This document shows, one piece after another, positions 26,625 to 37,629 of a stretch of 64,000 nt of DNA. This stretch comes from Asterella californica (taxonomy: Eukaryota; Streptophyta; Marchantiopsida; Marchantiales; Aytoniaceae), in the NCBI GenBank assembly GCA_036924285.1, contig JAYKYS010000006.1, forward strand, positions 24,092,001-24,156,000, read 5' to 3'. The notes beneath the pieces are model-generated. The model did no database searches, was not told the DNA's origin, and saw only the letters and a list, made by a program, of their open reading frames with translations. Numbering within the stretch: the first letter of the stretch is position 1; the number at the start of each line of letters is the position of its first letter. A program made the translations under genes and the position numbers.

Positions 26625-27215
26625 GCAATGACATTTAACAGATATAATGACCGGGGGCAACCTGTGTGCAAAGTTTGCCATATAACGGTGAAGACGAGAC
26701 TTTACGCCCAGCACATCCAGCCTCACGCCAAGACAAGGCAGTAAGTTACCTTACTTGGTTCGCTGAATTTACGTAGTGTTGCCTGGTTCGCAAGCATTGA
26801 TGCAGTTTGAATCTTTGAATGTGAGACTTCAGTCATAGATGGCGTACGTGGGAAGACATCTCAGTCCGGAAGAGGCAAGCGAGTTTTAGGTCTCACGCGC
26901 TAATTTGCCTCTGATGAACAAATTCGCTTGTTTTGTGGCTTGCTGGACAAACTCAAGGCTAAAGCAGCTGTTCGGTCTGCTCCAAAAGGACCTTAGCCCC
27001 CTACAGGTCGTGTTGCTGTGACCAGACCATCCTCAGTACTTCCGGTTGACTTCTTTCATACGCCTCAGCCTAAACGCCCCAGCCAACGTTCCCAAGTTTG
27101 CTCATTGATTTGGTATTTGGATGAACTGAACACTTCGGTTAGTGACATGAATCAACTATGGAACAGTATATACTGTGTATGCGTATCAGATGATGAGAAG
27201 CTTACAGTTGGCTAG
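26625..27215 (+). pseudogene. ZNF830-like zinc-finger gene remnant
   Basis: Two plus-strand pieces resemble the ZNF830 (CCDC16) nuclear zinc-finger family. Piece one, about 26640-26740, reads RYNDRGQPVCKVCHITVK and ends at a good splice donor, CAGTAAGT. The family has a YN..GQ..C..C...K signature at its single finger, but here the final His spacing is disturbed. Piece two, about 26950-27085, reads AKAAVRSAPKGP, meets an in-frame TAG, then continues in the same frame as SSVLPVDFFHTPQPKRP. The family has an 'S.LP..FFD' motif at that point. I could not find the rest of the C-terminal region. A real, oddly spliced gene remains possible, but a decayed remnant fits better. Confidence 0.45.
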
Positions 27216-27421
27216 GGCAGAAAATGGCGAAGTCGTTGGGAGTTCAAGAATTTTCTGCTTATTGGCGGACTTATTGGCTACTACTACAACCATGGACTTC
27301 AATTACGTTAGTAGGGGTTACAAAAGGGGATAATCACTCTTTGCTGTAAGCTGGAAATTCTGAGAAGAGGGTTGGAGAAACATATCGTCTGGTTTGTTCA
27401 AGTAGGTAAAGTAGGAACAGG

Positions 27422-30400
27422 ATGGAGGGATACGACGAGGAGGAGAACGAAGAGATTATGCTCCTCAGAGATCAGAGACGACAACTCTGTGAGACCATCG
27501 AGACTCAGCGCCGCAAACGTGAGGAGTTGATCTATAATCTTAGCTCCATAGTACCAGACCTTGTCACCTCGCTCGAACTGTCACAGAAGCTTGCGACATC
27601 ATTTGGAGGGATAACATCGACAAAGAGAGATAGAACGAGGTATCCTCGGGAGGATGCGAAAGAAAGAGACTATGTTACAAACGGAAATGTTTCGGGAGGC
27701 TCACTGCGGAATGGGCAGAATGGTACTGGGATTGTTCAGAATGGATCTGATAACAGGTCACTACACCGAATGCAGGCGAAAGTCAATGGAGGTACTGAGA
27801 ATAGGTTTGGGCGTAGAGGGGAGAACTGGAATGGTGATTCAGAGGAGTCTCCAAATTGGGGAGCTGACGCATGGGCAGAGAAGGAAGGTGGTAGGACGGA
27901 GGCTTTGACCTTTGTTAAGGGAATGGTGGCAGCCTGCCTGCTCAACCCCAGCGCGTCTATACCAATGGATTCCACCGGTCTCCATCGAAGGTTGTCTAAA
28001 GATCCAACTGGTCCTGAGAGAGCCGCGTTGGCACAATTGGGAGCAGAAGGAGGAGGAGTGAGGGCCGTGGAGATAGCTCTGAGGGCCTTAGGTGATGGTT
28101 GTAATGCCAGCGTTGAGATCGAGGAATTCGCTGTTAGTGGGAAGACACGCTTGATGGTTCTTGGGGTAGACAAGAACCGGCTTTCAAAGGAGGTTTTAGC
28201 ACCAAGCTCTCATAGGATGCCGGGAGATGCTCCTCATAATATGGTGGGTATTATGGGGCCAGGAAGTTTGGAGCTGAACGGTTGCCCCGGGCCTCCAAAC
28301 ATGGGACCCGGGCCACCAAGACCAGAAATGTGGGTCGGTGAAAATGATCCTCATCTTCAGGTTGCACCACCCTTGCCAGGGCCTGGGCCCCCCATGTTCC
28401 CAGGAGGGCCACCCCCCTCGATGGTACAAAGGGGTGGGCCTCGAGGTATGCAAGGTATGATGGGCATGCCAGGACCTGGAGTACAGATAGGTTTTGTTGG
28501 AGGAATGCCTCCTTTCCCAAGGCTGGTTACCGGGTTAGGATCAGGGCCCCACGTCGCAGCTGGCAAGAGAACTCGGGACGATGAGGAATTGAGAGATTTG
28601 GAGTCCTTGCTTAACAAGAAGTCATACAGGGAGCTTCAACAGTCGAAGACTGGCGAGGAACTACTGGAGCTGCTGCATAGGCCAACTGCAAAGGAGACTG
28701 CAGTTGCAGCGAAGGTGGGTTATTCACGCCTCCTGAGAAAGTACTATCTGTTTCTGATACTTTCTCATGGACTCATTGTAGAGTTTAATAAGGGAATAAT
28801 GATGTACAGTTCAAGACGAAAGGAGGGTCAGCTTTGAAGGAGTACTGCCCTGCTCTTACGAAAGAGGATTGTCGTCGGCAGAGGGGGTCCTTCATGGCCT
28901 GTGAAAAGGTTCGATTGAGCTTCTTCGTCTCTCCACTCATCCTTTGAATAACGGATTCCCACAGACCGGACTGATTTAGAGACGATGAGTTTGCGGACTT
29001 TTACCATGAGCTATGTTACTTAGTTGCTCCAGTTATGACAGCTTAAGTTCTATCCTTCCCTTTCAATTACATCAGTCTTCGACCATTAGTTGTCCCTATC
29101 CGTACTCGTACAGGTTCTGGTGTGCTGTGACCTTCAAATTTTGTCAAAGCTCATTGTGAGAAATTCACGACTGCAGGTGCACTTCCGAAGAATAATTGCG
29201 CCCCATACCGACAGTAACCTTGGTGACTGTTCGTTTCTTGATACATGCCGGCACATGAAGGTACAGCTCACCTTTATGGCAATAAAATTGTCACATTGAA
29301 AGTGTCTTATGAGTTAGAATCTGATTGTCGCCGGAGCGTGGGAGAAGGTTTCTTGGTTTTAGGATCTGATCGTTGCCAGATAATCCTAAAAGGTTGCTCC
29401 TTGTTGAGAATATAATTCTTTTCTTTGCATACTTTGTTTCAGTCGTTGAGATTTAATCATTCAACCAGTTACAAAGTCATGAGGAAGCAAGACTTTCTGC
29501 GTGAATTTGTTTTAGCCATCTCTAGTAGTTGATATTTGTTCGGCCCTGATCGTATATCCTGATGTGTATGTTCCAGACATGTAAATATGTCCACTACGAG
29601 TTAGACCAAACGCAAGATGTGAGGGGCATGATGACTGGAGTACCTGGATTACCTCCACCGCAGAGACCGTTATCGAGGCCCCGACGTGCAGAATATTGCT
29701 CTGACGCGGAGCTGGGAGAGCCGCAGTGGATCAACTGTGATATTAGGACTTTCCGCATGGATGTGTTAGGTCAGTTTGGGGTAATTATGGCAGACCCCCC
29801 GTGGGACATTCATATGGAGTTACCGTACGGAACAATGGCAGATGATGAGATGCGCAATCTGAACGTACCAGCTTTACAGACAGATGGACTTATCTTTCTG
29901 TGGGTTACGGGTCGAGCGATGGAGCTTGGACGGGAATGGTATGTCCGTCCAACCAGACGTGTTGATCTTGGCTCAAGCTGTCCTTACTGCGCAACATACC
30001 ATAGCTGGACGTCTGTGTCCTCTTTGGAGTGCAATTCCCGTCTTTGCATGTGGCCGCTGTTTGGCAGACAGCATTTTGACCATTGGAGGGACGTGTACAG
30101 ATGAAACTTAAAGTCTAACGTCGACATTAAAAGTGCATTCTGGATGGTTCATCCCACGTTCTCTGCGATTTGTGTTGCTGGAAGCCTGACTTCTGTATCT
30201 CTCGATCTTTGTCGCTGCAGTTTGGACCTGTGGGGCTACCGCAGGGTTGAGGAGGTGATATGGGTGAAGACTAATCAGCTGCAGCGAATCATCAGAACAG
30301 GAAGAACGGGCCATTGGCTCAACCACAGCAAAGAGCATTGCCTTGTAGGAATCAAAGGGAATCCTGACGTGAATCGGAACATAGATACAGATGTCATCGT

Positions 30401-31359
30401 TGCCGAAGTTCGTGAGACTAGCCGGAAACCAGATGAGGTTCGAACTGTTTTGTACCTGTTGTTTTGATGATTCTGTTCCGCTTCGTTGGCCAACAGTCGA
30501 ACGTTTTGCAAGAGGGATTTAAGTGCACGTGTATGCTGTTTAGGTAGAAAGGTAGCCATTGTTGTCTTCAGTGTCGTGTTTGCCTCGTGAGCATCCTTGT
30601 TAAAAGGATTATGTCCTTGAATCAGATGTATCCTCTCCTCGAGAGAATTAGTCCTCGAACTCGAAAGCTTGAGCTTTTCGCGCGCATGCACAACACACAT
30701 GCTGGGTACGTTCCGAGTACCAGAGTCTACCCAACTTCCTGTATTTCATCGTGGTCTGATGCCGTTTATGTGGTGAATCCTAGGCAGACTATAGTATTGG
30801 CACAAAGGAAGGGATCGGGGGTTGAAAAGGTTAGGGCTGCGAAAAGTTACAGCAATAGTCAGATTACGGCTAAATAAGTAGATCTCACCTTACATCATCT
30901 GTTGACCATCTAAGAGTTTGACCTACAGGTTCCGGATCAGCCTCTCCGAGACTTAAAACCTTGGCGAAGCTAATAAATGCGAAGTTCCAGTGATTTCTTC
31001 GTAGTATTTTAACAGCGATCTTTTTTGTTTACCGTTACCTTTGGAGCAGGTGGATCTCTCTGGGCAACCAGCTCAACGGTGTGCGTCTTGTCGACGAGGA
31101 GCTCCGTGCAAGGTTCAAATCAGCGTATCCGGATGTAGAAGTGCAACCCCCGGATCCTCCGAAACCTACAGGTCAAGAAGGAGATTATCCGAACTCTCGC
31201 GTGAAGAGTCCCCCTCACGGTGCTGCATCTGTGGCGAAGGAGAACGGTGAGGGTAACACAGGTGGCGCAACCGTAAGCAGTTCAGGGAATACAGGTGGGG
31301 ACGAGAAGGTGGGGTCAGATAAGGACAGTGAGACGGCTAATCGACAAGATGAATCTTAG
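27422..31359 (+). CDS. MTA: mRNA N6-adenosine methyltransferase MTA (METTL3), 7 exons
   Basis: Seven exons join in frame: 27422-28714, 28810-28908, 29177-29260, 29577-29938, 30221-30437, 30626-30705, 31050-31359, giving 814 residues. All introns are GT-AG. This is the catalytic subunit of the nuclear m6A writer, which methylates adenosines in mRNA using S-adenosylmethionine as a heterodimer with MTB/METTL14. Two CCCH zinc fingers are visible (Cys444-Cys452-Cys462-His466 and Cys482-Cys488-Cys494-His498). They are followed by the methyltransferase fold with catalytic DPPW at 565-568. Further signatures are [53 protein letters not shown] and [13 protein letters not shown]. The N terminus has a charged, probably helical segment and a Pro/Gly/Met-rich linker at about residues 260-370. 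Stops precede the ATG in frame. The protein is longer than Arabidopsis MTA (685 residues), mostly through the linkers. Confidence 0.97.
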
Positions 31360-33160
31360 AACTCTGCAGATCATTCAGTAATGACTACTGCGGGCTAAAT
31401 ATTTGTTATCGCGTCGTCCTTAAAAGTGAAGGTGAGTAACAAATACAAATCCGGCGGTACTTTGCCGATATTTTTAGTGCCTCAAAGAGTGCCGGTGTTT
31501 GTAAAGGACTAAAGCGGTACTACAGGATATCCTCCGAGGGGCCGGTGTTTGTAAAGGTATGCGGTACCACTCATTCTGGAGGTGATCTTCATAGCTTTAG
31601 AAGATAAACGGAGATCATTCATTTTTGTGGGTTTAGGCAGTTAGCTTAAGAGCATTCGATTAGAGAATCACGAGAGGGGAAGAAGTGAATTTATTAGGAC
31701 CCCCAAGTTGTAACCAGGGGTTTTTGCTAACATTCTCCTCTTTTGTACAAGCCGGAATTTGGTCGAACTCCTTCGGAGTTAAGAATACCTGGTATAAGAT
31801 AGCGATGTAATCTAATGCCAGCTAACGTGTTCCACATGTTCGTCTTGGTTGGGACATCCGAGAACATATGTCGGCTGACACTGTAATGCCCCTCGTCACT
31901 TGAAGTTTGTATCGGAGCAAGAGAGACATTACAGTCCGTCCGCGGTTTTGATAAATGAGAGCTGTTATCCAACGTACTGTACCGTGTGGCTGGGCTGTCA
32001 TATCCCAGGGTTTCGGATAATAGATGATCGGCTCTGTTTAGTTAGGGATATGAAGGGAACTCAAAGATGGGCCACTGTTCGGTACTCGCCCTTGTAAATA
32101 GCCTACTGCTTTTCTTGACATCCTCCACAGACAAACCTGAATCCAGTACGACAGAACAGTAACCTTGGATCAACATGCACTCGACTGCTCGTTCAGAGTA
32201 GAACCGGCCTAAACAAAAGTCAACGGAGAAGACAGCAAGAGTCAAGGGAAATTGCATCTAAGCGGTGGACTGTATAAGCCACTGAAGGAGTGGTTTATCA
32301 GAGAGAGTGTTGCTTATCACGATCTTTTAGAGGTATATTTCACAAAGCATGGAGACAAAGCAAGGATAGTGTTGTTTTGTCATTAATATCACGACCTTCA
32401 GAGGCTTATGTACCAAGATCCATGCTTGCCATTGTAATGTTAATATTCCTCGTCTATCTTTTCCTTCCCCGGATCCCTCTCCTTGGCCTTTCAGTTCGGT
32501 CTGTCAATTCTTCTAACCAATACCGAGTACAAAAAATGACATATCAAGGTGTGAACTTACAGTTGAAAGGCGACGTAATGGGAACCAAACGGATGGGAAG
32601 ATACCATCAAGCCGAACAAGGAGAAAGAGGGACCCAAAGGCCAAGCAAAGCAACCAACACCATCAAGCCGAACAAGGGGACGGTATAAGCAATGAATATC
32701 AAGTTGCGACTTAAAGTTGAAAAGCGATGCAATGGAAACCAAAGGGATGGGAAGACCCCATCAAGCAGAAGAAGGAGAAAGAGAAACCAAAGTCCCAGTA
32801 ACCAACACCTAGAAGGAGAAGAGAAAATCAGAGCTAAGCCACGCAGTGGTACATCATTTCACTTTGTTCTGGTAACACATTTCGAGTTGAAAATCGCATT
32901 CACATTCGGTGTGCTACGCATATATCAAGACGGACAAAAAGACGACAAGATTGACTGTCGAAAAGGAAGCGCTATCGTAAGAAATAAATGTTAACGAATT
33001 AGTTAATTAATTCGTCTTGGAAAATTTTCGGGGAACTCGGTTAACATTTCTTTCTTGTATAGAAACTCGACACTCAAAGCTCGCCTCCGAGTATCCAACT
33101 GTATCCAACTGTTGGTACCCAGTTAGCAGCAAACACGAGGCGAATTCAAGCATTTAAGCA
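31360..33160. other. Downstream of MTA: 3' region and intergenic DNA
   Basis: No gene is recognised. GCCGGTGTTTGTAAAGG occurs twice, at about 31492 and 31541, probably within or just past the MTA 3' untranslated region. An imperfect duplication of about 150 bp spans 32545-32830; both copies contain GGATGGGAAGA.ACCATCAAGC-like sequence followed by GGAGAAAGAG. The short ORFs over it simply reflect its purine richness. Confidence 0.5.
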
Positions 33161-33166
33161 ACTTTG

Positions 33167-33205
33167 GTTAGGTTATATACCCCTGATGTGGGTATATAAC
33201 CTAAC
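33167..33205. repeat. Perfect hairpin, 16-bp arms
   Basis: GTTAGGTTATATACCC at 33167-33182 is followed, after the 7-base spacer CTGATGT, by its exact reverse complement GGGTATATAACCTAAC at 33190-33205. No T-run follows and no gene abuts it. It could be the core of a miniature palindromic element. Confidence 0.85.
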
Positions 33206-36200
33206 TATTGAAGAAAAAGCTGACGTGGCCATTTCCCAAGCAACTCTCCCGAACATTAGAGGTCTCCGTTCAGTACAGGATTACATTTTGTATCATAGAA
33301 ATATTTTTGATCTAAATATTGTCTACAGTTCAACCTTTTCCTAAACTTGTTCATTATGTTAACCCTTATGTTTTGAACCCAAGAATGATATAAACCTAGA
33401 TCATACGAGAAAAATCTAATCAAGCGTAGAATTATAAGTCTATCCGCCTCGACTGACATTTTTAGAAATTTGAACCCGAAATAGAAAGAGAGTCCTGCTA
33501 ACGCAGAGGCCTTTGTACACACACCGGGGGTTTAAAGACTACCAAGGAGTGACAACACATTCTGGAAACATATATTGTACTTCACTATACAAATCTACTA
33601 CTACCACTATGACGTTTACCCTTAGTACTCACCATGTCTGTAGAGGGCATTCCTCTATTTCAAAGCATACTTATAGAAGTCTTATTTTCTACGTTTGAAG
33701 TAACTCCCTACTACTTTAGGTAGAAGAGTTCCGCCGGGTCCAAAGAAACGGCTGCAAGTATGAAATACATGTAAATATTGTCTAGACTCTAGTGTTCAAC
33801 CTTTCCCTAAACATCGGTTCTTCGTCTCAACCCCAAAGAATCGGCTGCAAGTATGAAATACAATACGAACAGATCCTCTTCTGCAATACCAATTCTCCTG
33901 GACAGCAATGCAATAAGGAGCCTCCTGTATGGTCAGTACCCATTCCCCAGCACTCGGCTAGAAAGTTGCCGTCTGCTTTTTCATCTCTGTGTTCCTCTAG
34001 CCGAGAGAGCAGTTTTGAGGTCCAATCTCCACTCCACTCAACCATCTCTAGTACGTCTGGTTACCTCCACAAAAGGCACTAGAAAATTATTATTATTATC
34101 CGCACGAGAAGAAAAGCTCTCAGAGTGGAACTATAAGAGAAAAGAAGAAAAGAGAAAAAGATGTACACGGCAAATAACTTGGCTATGTCATCCCCCAAGG
34201 ACACCTCACGCCTTACCCATAAAGTAAGAAAGTATCCATAGCTTAGAAAGGCAAAGTAAGATTTTGAAGGGAGGACCAATAGCATTGTAAGGGGTGTCAA
34301 AGTTAGAAACTTCTTCCGTAACTGGAAGAAAGAGAAAAGTTATAGTTTATCAAAGAGTAACTTTGTATAGAACTTTGCATCGCTTATGGATGCGTTTGTG
34401 AATTGATTGTACTATGGAACTTTTCTCCTTTTGAAATTTCGAATCACTCCCTTGAATATTGAACTTCTCTACTGCCAAAACTCAAGGCCAAAACAAGTGA
34501 AGAGCAAGTAAGAATCACCCACGGACTCACGGTCCAAGTCGTAACTCTTTCCTGCGGACAAAGAATACTTAATAAAGATTCTAACTTTGACCCATAGAGA
34601 CGTTTTACCTATATTTTTGAAGTCAAGGGTAGACGGTGGAACCGCAAACAAAGAATATTAGAAAATCCTCATCAAACAGATTCATTTGCAGAAATGCGGT
34701 AATCAAGTTTGGAGGAAAAGGAGGAAGGAAAGAAGATTCGTATATTCATCATTTATACTCTATCTGGCAGGCTGGAAATCCCAATTCAGGAATCAAGACA
34801 ACTTCGGAGATGAGAACTTCGGAGTATGAACAGAAGTTAACCTGCAGAGAGATCTCATAAACGAGACAGACGGACAAGGAGAGAGCAGTCTGTTAACACC
34901 ATACGGTGTATGGAGAATAAACTTGACTTAGTCAACAAGGAACTACAAACAGCTCCACATAATTTCAAACTACAAGAACAACACAAAATCTCTAAAAGAG
35001 ATGTCAGACAACTGTTATTCTGATGTACTAAAAGCATCACAAATTCGAGCAAGAATAATTAAACAAATGTCTGAAGAACAACCCTCAAAATCATGTACGT
35101 CGCCAGTTTTCGGTGGAGCTTCAAAATCCCTTGCTGTGTCTAGATCCGTCACAGAGAAGTTAATTGGATAACCATGTCGTGTCTTCAGGTCTTATGATCC
35201 TCAACCACCTTTTCTGAAGCTTGAGAGTCGTGATTCTACAGCTCCCGACTCAGAATTGTTACAGTGACCAAATTAGTCCCAAGGATGGTTGTCAGATGAG
35301 GGATACTGTGGCTGGTATATAGATAGAGGGTTGGTTGGAAATTCAGAATCTCTGGCCATCTAGGTGTTGAACTTAGAATACTGCATGACCAGCGCAGTGA
35401 AGCTGAGTCTTGAAATGGAACGAAAGCGTTCTCTTGCCCCATGTGACCTTGACGATATATTGACGGTTACAAGTTTTCCTGCAATGTTACATAAAATATA
35501 TTGTTGAGCTGAAAGCGGGATTAGTAAATGAAGGTACCTGTTCTGCGACGCACGGTTGGCAATTATCCATGAGTGGAGTCAAGATGATTACTCTACCACT
35601 CTGCATGATTCATTGCTCTTTATGTCCCTATCTTAGATTTCTAGAGTAGGAACCATTCACCCAGCGCCTGAAGGTTCATGCAATCCTGCAAGCACCGAGG
35701 GCGAAAGCAAACAAAAGCATGGAAAGTTTCTTATATATCAACTGACGATATAGGTCGCAAACTCTGTTTGGTTGTTCTCCATCTATCACGCAATAGTAAC
35801 GTAAGTATATGAACATGGAGATCCCCTTCCCGGAAAGAAGTCCTGAGTATAGGAGAAAGTGGAAAAATCTATTCCTTCCTCCCACACAAGGAGGCCGCCA
35901 CACACAAAGAGGCCTCTGGAGGTTCATTGAGCTTCAGTGGATTCTGAACACAAAATAAAGAACAGTAGTACGCACCACGCTCTGCAAAAGCAGTCTAGCT
36001 CGTTGATGACAACCTGTGACAACGTAAGTGTGCCTTCGCAGTCTAGCCTCCTAGTGAGTATCATCTGATGTAGTTCTTGGGAGACACACAAAGAGCGAAG
36101 AACTGTTGTACACTGTAGTTGCCCATTATTCCTCTTTGTTTACAATACACGTTCTTGGCACACGCTTTAAGAGAATCGCCTTTTCTACAGGTGTCGAGTT

Positions 36201-36285
36201 ACATGTTCTGTTCCATCATTGCCAAGTATTTGGACACATGGCAACTCCGGCTAGCAGGATGTCACCTGAAGAAGATAAACAAGCA
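33206..36285. other. Intergenic DNA, no gene recognised
   Basis: No recognisable protein is encoded. A diverged direct repeat links about 33301-33380 and 33770-33830 (shared TATTGTCTA, then TTCAACCTTT..CTAAAC, then AACCC). At 34909-35171 two overlapping plus-strand ORFs of about 39 and 56 codons have protein-like composition (for example MENKLDLVNKELQ), but no family match. I do not call them genes. Confidence 0.45.
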
Positions 36286-36286
36286 G

Positions 36287-36490
36287 CTACGCTTGCAATG
36301 TAATTGCGGGGCTATGCGTTAGCGATTAATCCGTATCTAATCCAATTCCTTTTCGGGTTCACAGCCGCTCCGTCCCACCCCCCCGTCAGTTAACCAGTCT
36401 GCTAAACATAAAATACGCTACACGACCAAAAATTCCCTCCCTTCCTTTCCTGTTTCCATAATCGACGTGTAGTTATGCTAACGCATAGCA
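36287..36490. repeat. Inverted-repeat miniature element, third copy
   Basis: The left end ACGCTTGCAATGTAATTGCG, followed by GGGCTATGCGTTAGCGATT, lies at 36287-36327. The right end ATCGACGTGTAGTTATGCTAACGCATAGC is at about 36461-36489. CTATGCGTTAGC and GCTAACGCATAG are exact reverse complements. The interior is C/T-rich and non-coding. The same ends occur at 25.16-25.61 kb. Confidence 0.7.
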
Positions 36491-36690
36491 AAAACTATAA
36501 TTCTCCCCATCTCTAATAAGTGCAGTTGCTCTTGGTTTCTCTCTCCTGTATAATGATGGTTTGCACTCATTCACCGATAGAAATACAATCTTCAGAACAC
36601 TCTGCTATTTTTGCACAGAGGAAAAGATCTGCAGAATTTGCTTCTTGCCTTGCATATCTTATTAAACAGGAGAGATTATTTGAGTTAGAA

Positions 36691-36758
36691 TTCTCCTTAA
36701 ACACCAGTATGAGAGGAGATATTTCGTCAATTTCTTCTCTACTGGTGTTTAAGGAGAA
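36691..36758. repeat. Perfect 19-bp hairpin downstream of the reductase gene
   Basis: TTCTCCTTAAACACCAGTA at 36691-36709 is matched by its exact reverse complement at 36740-36758, with a 30-base loop. It ends 41 bases beyond the stop codon of the minus-strand reductase gene, so it probably lies in that gene's 3' untranslated region. It may act as an RNA structure, or be a relic of a palindromic mobile element. Confidence 0.85.
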
Positions 36759-36799
36759 AAGATGAAGGCATAAATGAAGCTAGAGAGGTGGCTTTCCTG

Positions 36800-37579
36800 T
36801 CAGTACACGTAAGGCACGAGAATTTTTCGCTCCTTGGGATAGTCACTGAACTTGCTCAGGTACCATTGATGATTGCTTTTGGCTCTAGGAGCCAGATTGG
36901 CGACAGTGTAAAGAAAGAAGGCGAGTCCAGCGAAAGACCATGTCATTATGGCCCATCCCAACCATTCTACCACCTCCGAAAAGTAGTTTGGACATGTGAT
37001 AAACCTAAACAGACCACCCCTCGGTATCTTGTAACTTCTATCATCTTCATCTGTCCTCAATGATATCAGCACTGAGTCACTCCAAAAGTTGCCCACGAAT
37101 CCAAGAAAGAATATAATTGCTCCAGTGATGAACTTCGGGCTGGTAAGCCAAGAGTCCGGGTAGGTCCCGTAGTTGGAAAGCCACCTTCCTTGAACATAAC
37201 TGTTGAGAATGTTGAAAACGAAACCGAAAAATGCAACTATGAGGGGCATACTTTTGCCTCGGATGCCTTTCAGCCGTATGGGATAGATGAAAACCCTGTT
37301 GAAGTAGTGGATCTGGTGTAATCTGAGAAGAACCAATGGCACACGACCCAACTTCTGTTCACCCATCGAATAGAACAAAACCATGGCCCAGAGAGCAGGA
37401 CTCTCCATCACTATCCAGCATTCTCGTATCCCCCAGGTCGGCCCCCAACCACGCTTCACATGACGGCCATAAGGAACCGTAGTATTAGCACAAGCCTTGT
37501 ACGTTATGACAGTCGAGGCAAAAAGTCCCGCCAGTATCCATGGATACCACGCTTCGTCGTGGATTTCAAAAGTTGGCAT
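36800..37579 (-). CDS. DET2: Steroid 5-alpha-reductase, DET2-type
   Basis: The product is 259 residues, close to Arabidopsis DET2 (262). This family of multi-pass endoplasmic-reticulum membrane enzymes reduces the delta-4 double bond of 3-oxo-delta-4,5 steroids with NADPH; in flowering plants this is a brassinosteroid biosynthesis step. Visible features are VMES (Glu59) and HYFNR (Tyr92), corresponding to the catalytic Glu-Tyr pair of human SRD5A2. They are followed by the C-terminal cofactor region with YKIPRGGLF (183-191), CPNYF.E (196-202), EWLGWAIMTWS, FFLYTVANLAPRA and the ending VPYVY. Several hydrophobic segments span the protein. I chose the ATG at 37579 because the alignment begins there. 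A strong acceptor, TTTTCCTGTTGCAG, 21-40 bases upstream suggests a 5' leader intron. The steroid role in this organism is inferred from homology. Confidence 0.94.
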   Translation of the reverse strand: MPTFEIHDEAWYPWILAGLFASTVITYKACANTTVPYGRHVKRGWGPTWGIRECWIVMESPALWAMVLFYSMGEQKLGRVPLVLLRLHQIHYFNRVFIYPIRLKGIRGKSMPLIVAFFGFVFNILNSYVQGRWLSNYGTYPDSWLTSPKFITGAIIFFLGFVGNFWSDSVLISLRTDEDDRSYKIPRGGLFRFITCPNYFSEVVEWLGWAIMTWSFAGLAFFLYTVANLAPRAKSNHQWYLSKFSDYPKERKILVPYVY

Positions 37580-37629
37580 CGCTGACAACTCGCTAATACT
37601 TTCTGCAACAGGAAAACAAAACAATGCAT

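Noticed and set aside
27736..28617. Large minus-strand ORFs opposite MTA exon 1
   Set aside because: They are shadows of the G/C-rich methyltransferase exon, with Pro/Ser-rich nonsense composition.
28715..28837. Extension of the MTA ORF to 28837
   Set aside because: A good donor (AAGGTGGGT) at 28715 and a following exon matching the conserved zinc-finger region show that the last 40 codons are intron.
34909..35171. Possible small protein pair
   Set aside because: The two ORFs overlap in different frames and match nothing I recognise; protein-like composition alone is not enough.
37580..37624. Reductase start further upstream at 37624
   Set aside because: That extension begins at TTG and includes a splice-acceptor sequence; family alignment supports the ATG at 37579.
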